DNA of 64,000 bases from Rhizobiales bacterium Ga0077537 (GCA_001464955.1 LNEM01000010.1:27218-91217), one strand, 5' to 3'. Numbered from the stretch's first letter, positions 45,457-55,366 are shown. Notes: generated by a model not told the origin, from the sequence alone. A program made the numbers and translations.

Positions 45457-48400
45457 ATGAGCCATTTCATCGATCGCCTGAAATACTTCAGATCAACCAA
45501 AGAAGCGTTCTCGAACGGCCACGGCATCGCCACGAACGAGGACCGCCAGTGGGAGGACGGCTATCGCCAGCGCTGGCAGCACGACAAGGTCGTCCGCTCG
45601 ACGCATGGCGCCAACTGCACGGGATCGTGCTCGTGGAAGATCTATGTGAAGGGCGGCATCGTCACCTGGGAGACGCAACAGACCGACTACCCGCGGACCC
45701 GCCCGGATCTCCCGAACCACGAGCCGCGCGGATGTTCGCGGGGCGCCAGCTACAGCTGGTATCTCTACTCCGGTAATCGCGTGAAGTACCCGCTGATCCG
45801 CTCGCGGCTGGTCCGGCACTGGCGCGAGGCGAGGAAGACGCTGGCGCCGGTGGCGGCGTGGAAATCGATCGTCGAGAACCCGGAGAAGCGGAACGACTAC
45901 ATCCAGGTTCGTGGTCATGGCGGCTTCGTGCGCGCGACCTGGGACGAGGTGACCGAGATCATCGGCGCCGCCAATGCCTACACGGCCAAGACCTATGGTC
46001 CCGACAGGGTGATCGGCTTCTCGCCGATCCCCGCAATGTCCATGGTCTCCTATGCAGCTGGGTCGCGCTATCTGTCGCTGCTCGGCGGCGTCTGCATGTC
46101 ATTTTACGACTGGTACTGCGATCTGCCGCCGTCGAGCCCGCAGACGTGGGGTGAGCAGACGGACGTGCCTGAATCCGCCGACTGGTACAACGCCGGCTTC
46201 ATCATCCTGTGGGGCTCGAACGTGCCGCAGACGCGGACGCCCGACGCGCATTTCTATACCGAGGCACGCTATCGCGGAGCGAAGTCCGCCGTGATCTGCC
46301 CCGACTACTCGGAGGCGGCGAAGTTCGGCGACATCTGGCTCAGCGTGAAGCAGGGCACGGACGCCGCGCTGGCGATGGCCATGGGTCACGTCATCCTCAC
46401 CGAGTATCACGTAAAGCGGGAGGTCCCATATTTCCGTGACTATGTGCGCCAGTACACCGACATGCCGTTGCTGGTGCGGCTGGTCTCCCAGAACGGCAAG
46501 CTGGTGCCGGATCGCCTGCTGCGCGCGTCCGACTTCGACGCTTCTCTCGGCGAGACGAACAACGCGGAATGGAAGACGGTCGGGCTCGACGAGGTCTCCG
46601 GCAAGATCGTCGTGCCGAACGGATCGATCGGCTTCCGCTGGGGCGAACAGGGCAAGTGGAACATCGAGGAGAAGGAGTCGGGCGGCAATCCGACGAAGCT
46701 CCGGCTGTCGCTCGCGGACGTGAAGGACGAGTTCGCCGAGGTCGCGTTCCCCTATTTCGGCAACATCGCGCACGAGCATTTCACACACACGAATCACGCG
46801 AGCGTCCTCGAGCGCCGCGTTCCGGTGAAGCGGCTCAAGCTCGCCGACGGCGAGGCGATCGTCGCGACCGTGCACGATCTCTTCCTCGCGAACTACGGCG
46901 TCGATCGCGGCTTCGGCGGCGGCAATGTCGCGGCCTCCTTCGACGATGACACGCCCTACACGCCGGCCTGGGCGGAGAAGATCACGGGCGTCACGCGGGA
47001 CAAGATCGTGCAGGTGGCCCGCGAGTTCGCCACCAACGCCGAGAAGACCAAGGGCCGCTCGATGGTCATCATCGGGGCCGCAATGAACCACTGGTACCAC
47101 GCCGACATGAACTACCGCGGCGTGATCAACATGCTGGTCATGTGTGGCTGCGTCGGGCAATCGGGCGGCGGCTGGTCGCACTACGTGGGGCAGGAGAAGC
47201 TGCGTCCGCAAGCCGGCTGGGCGCCGCTCGCGTTTGGTCTCGATTGGTCGCGGCCGTCGCGCCAGCAGAACTCGACCTCGTTCTTCTACCTGCACTCGAA
47301 CCAGTGGCGCTACGAGACGCTCGACGTGAAGGAGATCCTTTCTCCGACCGCGCCTCCCGGGCCTTGGGACGGGACGATCATCGACTACAACATGCGCTCG
47401 ATCCGCATGGGCTGGCTCCCGGCCTATCCGACGCTGACGCAGAACTCGCTCGAAATCGCTGGCAAGGCGGCTGCGGCCGGCATGGAAGCGCCGGCCTACG
47501 TCGCCAAGTCGCTCAAATCCGGCGATCTCGAATTCGCCTGGGAGGATCCGGACGCGCCGCGGAACTATCCGCGCAACCTGTTCGTCTGGCGATCGAACCT
47601 CCTCGGCTCATCGGGCAAGGGCCACGAATACTTCCTGAAGCACCTGCTCGGGACGTCGCATGGCGTGCTCGGCAAGGATCTCGGCGAGGAAGGCCGCGCC
47701 AAGCCGACGGAGGTCCGCTGGCACGACGAGGCTCCGCGGGGCAAGCTCGACCTCCTCGTGACGCTCGATTTCCGCATGTCGACGACATGCGTCTACTCGG
47801 ACATCGTGCTCCCGACGGCGACCTGGTACGAAAAGAACGATCTCAACACCTCGGACATGCATCCCTTCATCCATCCGCTGACGAACGCGGTGGACCCCGT
47901 CTGGGAGGCCAAGTCGGATTGGGAAATCTACAAGGCGATCGCCAAGGCGTTCTCGCGCGTGGCACCGGAAGTGCTCGGAGTCGAGAAGGACGTCGTGCTG
48001 ACACCGATCATGCACGATGCACCGGCCGAGCTCGCGCAAGCCTTCGAGCCGAAGGACTGGAAGACAGGCGCGTGCGAGCCCATTCCCGGCAAGACGATGC
48101 CGGCCGTCACCGTCGTCGAGCGCGACTACCCCAATCTCTATAAGCGGTTCACCGCGCTCGGCCCGCTCATGGAGAAGGTCGGGAACGGGATCAAGGGCAT
48201 CGCCTGGAAGACGGAGCACGAGGTCGATGCGCTCAAGCATCTGAACGGCGTGGTCACCGAGGAGGGCCCGACCAAGGGCATGGCCCGCATCGACACCGAC
48301 ATCGATGCGGCCGAAATGCTCCTGATGCTCGCGCCCGAGACCAATGGCGAGGTCGCCGTGAAGGCGTGGGCCGCCCTCTCGAAGACCACCGGGCGTGACC

Positions 48401-49221
48401 ACGTGCATCTGGCAGCGGTGAAGGAGGACGAGAAGATCCGCTTTCGCGACGTCGTCGCACAGCCGAGAAAGATCATCTCGGCTCCGACGTGGTCCGGCCT
48501 CGAAAGCGAGAAGGTTTGCTACAACGCCGGCTACACGAACGTGCACGAACTCATTCCGTGGCGGACGCTGTCGGGCCGCCAGCAGCTGTATCAGGACCAC
48601 CTGTGGATGCGGGCCTTCGGCGAAGGGTTCTGTGTCTATCGCCCGCCGATCGATCTGAAGGCGATCAAGGGCGTGCAGGGACTGAAGCCCAACGGCGAGA
48701 AAGAGATCGTCCTCAACTTCATCACGCCGCACCAGAAGTGGGGCATCCACTCCACCTACACCGACAACCTGCTGATGCTCACGCTGTCGCGCGGCGGGCC
48801 CATCGTGTGGCTCTCCGAGACCGACGCCAGGAAAGTGGGCATCGTCGATAACGACTGGGTCGAGGCCTACAACGCCAACGGCGCGCTTGTCGCCCGCGCG
48901 GTGGTCTCGCAGCGCATGAAGGACGGTACGCTCTTCATGTATCACGCCCAGGAGAAGATCGTGAACGTGCCGGGCTCCGAAATGACGGGGCAACGGGGCG
49001 GCATTCATAACTCGGTCACGCGCGCGGTTCTGAAGCCGACCCACATGATCGGTGGTTATGCGCAGCTCGCCTACGGCTTCAACTACTACGGCACGATCGG
49101 CACCAACCGCGACGAGTTCGTCGTCATTCGGAAACTCAGGAAGGTGGATTGGCTGGAGCGGCCCTTCAAGGGGAAGCAGGAGCCTGCCGCACGTCACAAC
49201 AAACCAGAAGCCGCCGAGTGA
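45457..49221 (+). CDS. narG: Respiratory nitrate reductase alpha subunit NarG
   Basis: The 1254-residue molybdenum (bis-MGD) catalytic subunit that reduces nitrate to nitrite on the cytoplasmic side of the inner membrane. The N-terminal FS0 cluster motif HGANCTGSCSWKIY with a later Cys in PRGCSRGAS is present. The catalytic Asp region is YCDLPPSSPQTWGEQTDVPE. The C-terminal cofactor-binding domain includes ITPHQKWGIHSTYTDN and GGYAQLAYGFNYYGT. The MSHFIDRLKYF start is the family's own. Sixteen bases separate it from narH. Confidence 0.97.
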   Translation: MSHFIDRLKYFRSTKEAFSNGHGIATNEDRQWEDGYRQRWQHDKVVRSTHGANCTGSCSWKIYVKGGIVTWETQQTDYPRTRPDLPNHEPRGCSRGASYSWYLYSGNRVKYPLIRSRLVRHWREARKTLAPVAAWKSIVENPEKRNDYIQVRGHGGFVRATWDEVTEIIGAANAYTAKTYGPDRVIGFSPIPAMSMVSYAAGSRYLSLLGGVCMSFYDWYCDLPPSSPQTWGEQTDVPESADWYNAGFIILWGSNVPQTRTPDAHFYTEARYRGAKSAVICPDYSEAAKFGDIWLSVKQGTDAALAMAMGHVILTEYHVKREVPYFRDYVRQYTDMPLLVRLVSQNGKLVPDRLLRASDFDASLGETNNAEWKTVGLDEVSGKIVVPNGSIGFRWGEQGKWNIEEKESGGNPTKLRLSLADVKDEFAEVAFPYFGNIAHEHFTHTNHASVLERRVPVKRLKLADGEAIVATVHDLFLANYGVDRGFGGGNVAASFDDDTPYTPAWAEKITGVTRDKIVQVAREFATNAEKTKGRSMVIIGAAMNHWYHADMNYRGVINMLVMCGCVGQSGGGWSHYVGQEKLRPQAGWAPLAFGLDWSRPSRQQNSTSFFYLHSNQWRYETLDVKEILSPTAPPGPWDGTIIDYNMRSIRMGWLPAYPTLTQNSLEIAGKAAAAGMEAPAYVAKSLKSGDLEFAWEDPDAPRNYPRNLFVWRSNLLGSSGKGHEYFLKHLLGTSHGVLGKDLGEEGRAKPTEVRWHDEAPRGKLDLLVTLDFRMSTTCVYSDIVLPTATWYEKNDLNTSDMHPFIHPLTNAVDPVWEAKSDWEIYKAIAKAFSRVAPEVLGVEKDVVLTPIMHDAPAELAQAFEPKDWKTGACEPIPGKTMPAVTVVERDYPNLYKRFTALGPLMEKVGNGIKGIAWKTEHEVDALKHLNGVVTEEGPTKGMARIDTDIDAAEMLLMLAPETNGEVAVKAWAALSKTTGRDHVHLAAVKEDEKIRFRDVVAQPRKIISAPTWSGLESEKVCYNAGYTNVHELIPWRTLSGRQQLYQDHLWMRAFGEGFCVYRPPIDLKAIKGVQGLKPNGEKEIVLNFITPHQKWGIHSTYTDNLLMLTLSRGGPIVWLSETDARKVGIVDNDWVEAYNANGALVARAVVSQRMKDGTLFMYHAQEKIVNVPGSEMTGQRGGIHNSVTRAVLKPTHMIGGYAQLAYGFNYYGTIGTNRDEFVVIRKLRKVDWLERPFKGKQEPAARHNKPEAAE

Positions 49222-49237
49222 TCAGGGGATCAACGAC

Positions 49238-50764
49238 ATGAAAATCCGCGCTCAGATCGCGATGGTTCTAAACCTCGACAAGTGCATCGGCTGCCATACG
49301 TGCTCGGTGACCTGCAAGAACGTCTGGACCAATCGCGAAGGTATGGAATACGCCTGGTTCAACAACGTGGAGACGAAGCCGGGCATCGGCTATCCAAAGG
49401 ACTGGGAAAACCAGGACCGCTGGAAGGGTGGCTGGCGCCGGAAGGCCAACGGAAAGATCGAGCCGCGCATCGGTGGCAAGTGGCGCATTCTCTCGAAGAT
49501 CTTCGCCAATCCCGATCTCCCCGAGATCGATGATTATTACGAGCCTTTCACGTTCGACTACGACCACCTGCAGAAGGCGCCGGAGAGCCAGGCTTTCCCC
49601 ACAGCCCGCCCGCGCTCGCTGATCACCGGCGAGCGCATGGAGAAAATCGAATGGGGTCCGAACTGGGAGGAAATTCTCGGCGGCGAGTTTGCCAAGCGAT
49701 CAGCCGACAAGAATTTCGACGGCATCGAGAAAGAGATCTACGGGCAGTTCGAAAACACGTTCATGATGTATCTGCCGCGGCTGTGCGAGCACTGCCTCAA
49801 CCCGGCGTGCGTCGCGTCGTGTCCGTCGGGCGCGATCTACAAGCGCGAAGAAGACGGCATCGTCCTGATCGACCAGGACAAGTGCCGGGGCTGGCGCATG
49901 TGCGTTTCAGGCTGCCCCTACAAGAAGATCTACTTCAACTGGTCGAGCGGAAAGAGCGAGAAGTGCATTCTCTGCTATCCGCGGATCGAGGCAGGCCAGC
50001 CGACCGTCTGCTCCGAGACGTGCGTCGGTCGCATCCGATATCTCGGCGTCGTGCTCTATGACGCGGACCGCATCGAAGCCGCCGCGAGCGTCAAGGACGA
50101 GAGCAAGCTCTACGAGGCACAGCTCTCGATCTTCCTCGATCCGAACGATCCGAAGGTGATCGAGCAGGCGCGACGGGACGGCATCCCCGATGCGTGGCTC
50201 GAATCCGCGAAGCGTTCGCCCGTCTGGAAAATGGCGATGGAATGGAAGGTCGCCTTCCCGCTCCATCCCGAATACCGGACGCTGCCGATGGTCTGGTACG
50301 TGCCGCCGCTCTCGCCGATCACGGCAGCTGCCGAGGCCGGCAAGATGGGCACGGACGGCGGCATGCCGGATGTGCGGTCGCTGCGCATTCCGCTCCGCTA
50401 CCTCGCCAACATGCTGACTGCCGGCGAAGAGGCGCCCGTGGCGCTGGCCCTCGAGCGGATGCTGGCCATGCGGGCCTACATGCGGGCCAAGACCGTCGAC
50501 GGCGTCATCGACGAAGCCGTTGCGAAGCGCGTCGGGCTGAACGCACTGCAGATCGAGCAGATGTACCACGTGATGGCGATCGCCAATTACGAGGACCGCT
50601 TCGTGATCCCGACATCGCACCGTGAAGTGACGCAGGACGCCTACGAACTCAGAGGCGAATGCGGCTTCTCGTTCGGCGACGGCTGCCTGCCGAGCGACAA
50701 GCGGACGAACCTCTTCGGTGGCGTCAAGGTGAAGAACGACAAGCCGCGCATGGGAGCCTACTGA
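49238..50764 (+). CDS. narH: Respiratory nitrate reductase beta subunit NarH
   Basis: A 508-residue iron-sulfur subunit that carries electrons from NarI to NarG. Its four cysteine groups are visible: CIGCHTCSVTCKNVW near the N-terminus; CEHCLNPACVASCPSG; CRGWRMCVSGCPYKK, with the Trp that marks the 3Fe-4S cluster; and CILCYPRIEAG with CSETC. ATG 49238 follows AGGGG. Its stop overlaps the narJ start by one base (TGATG). Confidence 0.97.
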   Translation: MKIRAQIAMVLNLDKCIGCHTCSVTCKNVWTNREGMEYAWFNNVETKPGIGYPKDWENQDRWKGGWRRKANGKIEPRIGGKWRILSKIFANPDLPEIDDYYEPFTFDYDHLQKAPESQAFPTARPRSLITGERMEKIEWGPNWEEILGGEFAKRSADKNFDGIEKEIYGQFENTFMMYLPRLCEHCLNPACVASCPSGAIYKREEDGIVLIDQDKCRGWRMCVSGCPYKKIYFNWSSGKSEKCILCYPRIEAGQPTVCSETCVGRIRYLGVVLYDADRIEAAASVKDESKLYEAQLSIFLDPNDPKVIEQARRDGIPDAWLESAKRSPVWKMAMEWKVAFPLHPEYRTLPMVWYVPPLSPITAAAEAGKMGTDGGMPDVRSLRIPLRYLANMLTAGEEAPVALALERMLAMRAYMRAKTVDGVIDEAVAKRVGLNALQIEQMYHVMAIANYEDRFVIPTSHREVTQDAYELRGECGFSFGDGCLPSDKRTNLFGGVKVKNDKPRMGAY

Positions 50765-51513
50765 TGAAAACGCTCAAGGTTCTTTCCGCGCTCCTGACCT
50801 ATCCGACCCCGGAACTGCAAGCCGCAGCGCGCGAACTCACTGCGGTCCTTCGGAGCGAGGCAATCCTGCCTCGCTCGCAGCTCCAGGGCGTGATCGAGCT
50901 GGTCGACGACATCGCGCAGCGCGATCTCCTGGATGCGCAGGAGCGCTACGTGCTGCTCTTCGACCGCACGCGGTCCCTGTCGCTCCATCTCTTCGAGCAC
51001 GTGCATGGCGAAAGCCGTGACCGCGGCCAGGCCATGGTCGACCTGATGGGCGTCTATGCGGATGCGGGTTACGAGACCACCGCATCCGAGTTGCCCGACT
51101 TCCTGCCGATGTTTCTCGAGTTCGCCGCGACGCGCCCCGCGGCTGAGGCACTCGAGCTCGTCGGACAGCCGGGCCATGTGCTGGCGGCACTTCGTGAGCG
51201 CCTTGCGAAACGTGGCTCTCCCTACGAAGCAGCCTTTGCCGCGCTCGTGGCACTGGCGAAGGTGAAGCTCGACTCGGCGCAACTCGCGGCGCTGAGAGCG
51301 GAACCGGACCCCGAGCCAGACGACCTCGAAGCCCTAGATGCAGCCTGGGAAGAAGAGGAAGTCACCTTCGGTCCCGGGGCGGCAGCCCAGTGCGGCGTCG
51401 ACGGTCTCGCGGCGAAGATCCGGCAGGGGCGGCGCCCCGCTCCAGGTCTCGAGAATGCGCATCGCAAGGGGCCCGCGACCGTCATCTCCACATCCGCAAC
51501 GCCTCGCACCTGA
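50764..51513 (+). CDS. narJ: Nitrate reductase assembly chaperone NarJ
   Basis: A 249-residue TorD/NarJ-family chaperone that holds NarG for cofactor insertion and is not part of the final enzyme. It starts MKTLKVLSALLTYPTPELQ and has the family block YVLLFDRTRSLSLHLFEHVHGESRDRGQAMVDL, shortened here to FDRTRSLSLHLFEHVHGES, around residue 65. The tail of about 50 residues is acidic and then basic. Overlaps narH by one base, so coupled. Confidence 0.95.
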   Translation: MKTLKVLSALLTYPTPELQAAARELTAVLRSEAILPRSQLQGVIELVDDIAQRDLLDAQERYVLLFDRTRSLSLHLFEHVHGESRDRGQAMVDLMGVYADAGYETTASELPDFLPMFLEFAATRPAAEALELVGQPGHVLAALRERLAKRGSPYEAAFAALVALAKVKLDSAQLAALRAEPDPEPDDLEALDAAWEEEEVTFGPGAAAQCGVDGLAAKIRQGRRPAPGLENAHRKGPATVISTSATPRT

Positions 51514-51525
51514 GGAGCATGCGCC

Positions 51526-52257
51526 ATGCAAGACACGCTCTTTCATATCCTGTTCGTCTGGTATCCCTACGTGTGCATCTCCGCGTTCGTGTTCGGGAGC
51601 CTGATCCGCTACGATCGCGAGCAGTACACGTGGAAAGCCAGCTCCAGCCAATTACTGCGCAAGCGCCAGCTGTTCTGGGGCTCGAATCTCTTCCACTTCG
51701 GGATCATCTTCTTGTTCTTTGGGCATGCCGTCGGCCTGCTTACGCCCAAAGCGGTCTATTCGCTGTTCATCACGCCGGAGCAGAAGCAGCTGATCGCCAT
51801 CGTGGCGGGTGGTATTGCCGGTACGGTCTGCTTCGTCGGACTGACGCTACTGCTGCATCGTCGGCTGACCGACGCGCGGATCCGCCAGACCTCGACATAC
51901 ATGGATCTGTCGATCCTCATCATCCTGTGGGTGCAGTTGGTGCTGGGTCTGATCACGGTGCCCTTCTCACTCGGGCACACCGACGGCTCGGTCATGATCC
52001 AGCTGTCGCACTGGGCCCAGGGGATCGTGACCGTCCAGCCGGTCGACGCGAGGACCCTGCAGGGGCTCGACTGGCCGTACCTGGTCCATCTGGTGCTGGG
52101 CATGACCATCTTCCTGCTCTTCCCGTTCTCGCGCCTCGTCCACATCTGGTCGGCCCCCGTCAAGTTCGTGACGCGGCGCGGATATCAGGTCGTGCGTACG
52201 CGGAGACCGCTCGGCGGTCATGCCTCGGGCAGCGCCTACAAACCAGCTTCGGAGTAA
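51526..52257 (+). CDS. narI: Respiratory nitrate reductase gamma subunit NarI
   Basis: A 243-residue membrane cytochrome b that takes electrons from quinol and passes them to NarH. Five hydrophobic helices are visible. Heme-ligand histidines lie in LFHFGIIFLFFGHAVGL and in the last helices (LVHLVLGMTIFLLFPFSRLVHIW). Twelve bases after narJ. Confidence 0.96.
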   Translation: MQDTLFHILFVWYPYVCISAFVFGSLIRYDREQYTWKASSSQLLRKRQLFWGSNLFHFGIIFLFFGHAVGLLTPKAVYSLFITPEQKQLIAIVAGGIAGTVCFVGLTLLLHRRLTDARIRQTSTYMDLSILIILWVQLVLGLITVPFSLGHTDGSVMIQLSHWAQGIVTVQPVDARTLQGLDWPYLVHLVLGMTIFLLFPFSRLVHIWSAPVKFVTRRGYQVVRTRRPLGGHASGSAYKPASE

Positions 52258-52263
52258 CGGCTC

Positions 52264-53130
52264 ATGACCACGGTTCTCGACACATCACGTGTTGCGCCGC
52301 CTGCGGCCTCTGCTCAACGCCCGGAGCTGACGCGCTCCAAGCCGGTCTCAGTCAATGGTGTCGTGATCCCGCGCGCAGAGATCGCGCGGGAGACCCAACA
52401 CCACCCGGCCACGAAGCCGATCGAGGCGTGGCAAGCGGCGGCCCGCGCCCTCGCCATTCGCGAGTTGCTGCTGCAGGAGGCGAAACGCCTCGACATCACT
52501 CCGACCCCGCAAGTGGACGCGGAGGGGCGTCGCGAAACAGACGAGGAGGCGGTCGTTCGGCAACTCATCGAGCAGGAAGTCGTCACTCCCGAACCGGACG
52601 AGGAGACATGCCTGCGCGTTTACGAGCAACGGCGGCAGGCGTTCCGCTCGTCGGACCTCTACGGCGTCCGGCACATCCTGCTGGCCGCACCGCCTGCTGA
52701 TCCGACGGCGCGGGCCGAGGCGCGCCAGCAAGCCGAGGCGATCATCGCGATGGTCAAGACCGATCCTGGCTGCTTCTCGCAGCTGGCGGCCGCTCACTCG
52801 GCCTGTTCATCGAAGGCTCAAGGCGGCGCGCTGGGGCAGATCTCGCGCGGGCAGACCGTACCCGAGTTCGAGGCGGGGCTCGCCGACGCGCCCGTCGGCG
52901 AGGTGGCGGAAGCGCCGATCGAAACGCGCTACGGCGCCCATGTCGTCTTCGTCGATCACAAGTGCGAGGGGCAGGCGCTTCCCTTTGAGCTGGTGCGGGA
53001 GGCGATCTCGGGCTGGCTGATCGAACGCTCACAGAATGCTGCCATCAAGCAATACATCGCGATGCTGGCGGGGCGCGCGACGATTGCCGGCATCGACCTC
53101 GAAGCAAGTCCATCCCCTCTGGTTCGATAG
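52264..53130 (+). CDS. Parvulin-type peptidyl-prolyl isomerase (NifM/PpiC-like)
   Basis: A 288-residue protein with an N-terminal helical SurA/NifM-like part and a parvulin domain at about residues 135-235. That domain includes VRHILLAAPP, FSQLAAAHSACSSKAQGGALG, EFEAGL and ETRYGAHVVFVD. No signal peptide, so probably a cytosolic folding helper for the nitrate reductase subunits, as ppiC-like genes often follow narI. Only six bases separate it from narI. Confidence 0.87.
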   Translation: MTTVLDTSRVAPPAASAQRPELTRSKPVSVNGVVIPRAEIARETQHHPATKPIEAWQAAARALAIRELLLQEAKRLDITPTPQVDAEGRRETDEEAVVRQLIEQEVVTPEPDEETCLRVYEQRRQAFRSSDLYGVRHILLAAPPADPTARAEARQQAEAIIAMVKTDPGCFSQLAAAHSACSSKAQGGALGQISRGQTVPEFEAGLADAPVGEVAEAPIETRYGAHVVFVDHKCEGQALPFELVREAISGWLIERSQNAAIKQYIAMLAGRATIAGIDLEASPSPLVR

Positions 53131-53139
53131 GAGCGCTCC

Positions 53140-53478
53140 ATGGATCTCGGCGTTCTGTTTGCTCGGCTCGAGACCGAGCAGAGCACGGCCGACGCACTCG
53201 AGGCTCTCGGCGATCTCGTGGTCTACAGCCAAGTGGTGGCAGCAGCGGAGCGGTACGGCGAGCAGCCCGGCGAGTATCTCGCAGCCAGCGCCGGTCAATT
53301 TGCGTCGATGGCCGGCGACGAGTCCTGGCTGGCTCTCGTCGCGGCCATGGAGCGGGCGCCGGATCCAGGGCAGGCCGCGATGCTCTACATAGCGCGGTGG
53401 GCGATCGCACGCGATGCGGCACCGGCACCCGAAGCGCACAGCTGTTCATGCGAGGCGACCAGCATCGTCGGAGGCTGA
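53140..53478 (+). CDS. Small helical protein of unknown function in the nar operon
   Basis: A 112-residue, probably all-helical protein (LEALGDLVVYSQVVAAAERYG, given here in part as DLVVYSQVVAAAERYG) with a C-terminal HSCSCE motif that might bind a metal. I do not recognise a family. The nine-base gap to the isomerase and five-base gap to the next gene show it belongs to the same operon, so a role in nitrate-reductase maturation or nitrogen-oxide handling is plausible but unproved. Confidence 0.7.
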   Translation: MDLGVLFARLETEQSTADALEALGDLVVYSQVVAAAERYGEQPGEYLAASAGQFASMAGDESWLALVAAMERAPDPGQAAMLYIARWAIARDAAPAPEAHSCSCEATSIVGG

Positions 53479-53482
53479 TGTC

Positions 53483-54052
53483 ATGGCCCGAGCCAGACGC
53501 GAATTCTCAGCGCCGTTCCGGCCTGTCACCCGGGAAGAGATCATGGCGCCGCCGCTGAGACTTCTGGCCGACCCGATCGAGTACATCTGCGAGGACCATT
53601 TCCGGCAGCGCCGCATTTGCCGTGCCTTGCGAATGCTTGCTGCCGGGCAGGACATCCCGGGATGCGTCGCGGAACAGATTGCGGATGCCATGCAGCACGA
53701 TCTCCCGCTGCACCACCGCGACGAGGACGAGGATCTGTTCCCGCTGCTCCGGGCGCGGGCTCACGCCGAGGATGGGCTCGAGCCGCTGCTCGCGCAGCTT
53801 TCGCACGATCATGGGCGCGGCGAGGCATCAGCAAAGAAGCTCGCGGCGGCGCTGTGCATCAACACCAGTGGCGAGCGGGTGGCGCTCGGACCTCCCGCGG
53901 CCAAGCTGGCTACTCAATATGTCCGCACCGAGCAGCGGCATCTCGCCATAGAGAACGGCATCGTCATGGTCATGGCGCGAAAGCGGCTCTCGCCGAAAGA
54001 CCTCGATGCGCTCTCTCATTCGATGAAGGCCAGACGCGGAGTTCCCACCTGA
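53483..54052 (+). CDS. Hemerythrin-like (HHE) domain protein
   Basis: A 189-residue protein with the His/Asp/Glu spacing of HHE cation-binding domains: EDHFRQRRIC, HDLPLHHRDEDEDLFPLL, LSHDHGRGE and EQRHLAIEN. Di-iron hemerythrin-like proteins bind oxygen or NO or repair iron centres (compare RIC/YtfE). Here a role in NO or oxygen protection during nitrate respiration is an inference. Start MARARREFS at 53483. Its stop overlaps the carbonic anhydrase start (TGATG). Confidence 0.8.
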   Translation: MARARREFSAPFRPVTREEIMAPPLRLLADPIEYICEDHFRQRRICRALRMLAAGQDIPGCVAEQIADAMQHDLPLHHRDEDEDLFPLLRARAHAEDGLEPLLAQLSHDHGRGEASAKKLAAALCINTSGERVALGPPAAKLATQYVRTEQRHLAIENGIVMVMARKRLSPKDLDALSHSMKARRGVPT

Positions 54053-54831
54053 TGTCCCGGACGCTCGATCATCTCCTCGACCAGAACGTCATCTGGGCCG
54101 TCGGCAAGCGGCGGGACGATCCCGAATTCTTCCGGCGCATGGCGGAGCAGCAACGGCCGAACTATCTGTGGATCGGCTGTTCCGACAGCAGGGTCACGGC
54201 CAACGACGTCCTCGGCCTCGATCCCGGCGAGGTGTTCGTGCACCGGAACATCGCCAATATCGTCCACACCAGCGATCTCAATATTCTGTCGGTGCTCGAG
54301 TTCGCTGTCGACTACCTGCAGGTCGAGCACATCATCGTCTGCGGGCACTATGGATGCGGTGGCGTCGCTCGCTCATTGACCGCGGATCGCGGCGCGATGC
54401 TCGATCACTGGCTGCAGCCGCTGACGATGTATTATCGCAAGCATCGCGCGCTTTTCGATGCCATCGCCGATGAGCAGGAGCGGCTCGACCGCATGTGCGA
54501 ACTCAACATCGAGATGCAGGTGCGCCGGATCGCGGCGACACCCATCGTCGAGAACGCATGGAGCCGCGGGCAGACACTCAATCTCCACGGCTGGATCTAT
54601 GCCATCCGCGACGGCTTGCTGCGCGATCTCGGGCCGCATCTTTCCTCGGTCGAGGAGCGCGACGCGCTCCCCTCCATCGATGAGCGCGTTCGCAATCCAA
54701 CAGAGCCGATCAGTGCCATGCGGCGTCAGGCGATCGATGCCTTCGCCGCTTTCGGGCCGGAAGCGATGGAAGGATTGGCCTGCCCCCTCCCCACGGAGAT
54801 GCACGGCCATGCCTGCACGGAGGAATGCTGA
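54052..54831 (+). CDS. can: Beta-class carbonic anhydrase
   Basis: A 259-residue zinc enzyme interconverting CO2 and bicarbonate. The zinc ligands and dyad are present in GCSDSRVTAND (Cys, Asp, Arg) and CGHYGCGG (His, Cys). HRNIANIV and LNLHGWIYAIRDGLL are typical of the Can/CynT group. The tail is longer than usual and Cys/His-rich at its end (HGHACTEEC). Being inside the nar operon, coupled to the hemerythrin gene, is unusual. Confidence 0.93.
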   Translation: MSRTLDHLLDQNVIWAVGKRRDDPEFFRRMAEQQRPNYLWIGCSDSRVTANDVLGLDPGEVFVHRNIANIVHTSDLNILSVLEFAVDYLQVEHIIVCGHYGCGGVARSLTADRGAMLDHWLQPLTMYYRKHRALFDAIADEQERLDRMCELNIEMQVRRIAATPIVENAWSRGQTLNLHGWIYAIRDGLLRDLGPHLSSVEERDALPSIDERVRNPTEPISAMRRQAIDAFAAFGPEAMEGLACPLPTEMHGHACTEEC

Positions 54832-54832
54832 A

Positions 54833-55366
54833 ATGGCGGCCATCATCCCGGTCGGCATCGTCGTCAGTTCGGATCGCGCGGCCGCTGGCGAATACGAAGA
54901 CCTCGGCGGACCGGCGATCATCCACTATCTCGAACGCGCGCTCACGACCCCTTGGCGGCCGATCAAGACGATCGTGCGCGATGAACGGGATCTCGTGGCG
55001 GCGGCAGTCGTGCATCTGGCCGACGTGGACGGATGTCCGCTCATCCTGACGACCGGGGGGACCGGTCCGGCGCCGCGCGACGTGACACCCGACATCATGC
55101 CGGAGGTCTGTTCGCGCCTGATGCCGGGCTTCGGCGAAGCGATGCGCGCGGTGAGCCTGCGCGAGGTGCCGACCGCCATTCTGTCGCGGCAGACGGCTGG
55201 CATCAGGGGTACGAGCCTGATCATCAATCTCCCCGGCAAACCGACGTCGATCAAGACGTGCCTCGATGCCGTCTTCGCGGCCGTGCCCTACTGCATCGAC
55301 CTCATCGGCGGCCCGCGCCTCGAAACTGATCCGGCTCATTGCCAGGCCTTCCGGCCCAATCGCTAA
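54833..55366 (+). CDS. mogA: Molybdopterin adenylyltransferase (MogA/MoaB family)
   Basis: A 177-residue molybdenum-cofactor enzyme that adenylates molybdopterin before molybdate insertion, needed for NarG. Family motifs: GIVVSSDRAAAGEYED near the start, LTTGGTGPAPRDVTPD in the middle and NLPGKPTSI. MogA and MoaB are hard to separate by sequence; the cluster supports MogA. ATG 54833 follows GGAGG by nine bases; an upstream ATG at 54809 overlaps the carbonic anhydrase gene. Confidence 0.9.
   Translation: MAAIIPVGIVVSSDRAAAGEYEDLGGPAIIHYLERALTTPWRPIKTIVRDERDLVAAAVVHLADVDGCPLILTTGGTGPAPRDVTPDIMPEVCSRLMPGFGEAMRAVSLREVPTAILSRQTAGIRGTSLIINLPGKPTSIKTCLDAVFAAVPYCIDLIGGPRLETDPAHCQAFRPNR

Noticed and set aside
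53617..54051. Longer N-terminus for the carbonic anhydrase
   Set aside because: The extra residues are an out-of-frame reading of the hemerythrin-like gene; TGATG coupling at 54050-54054 marks the true start.
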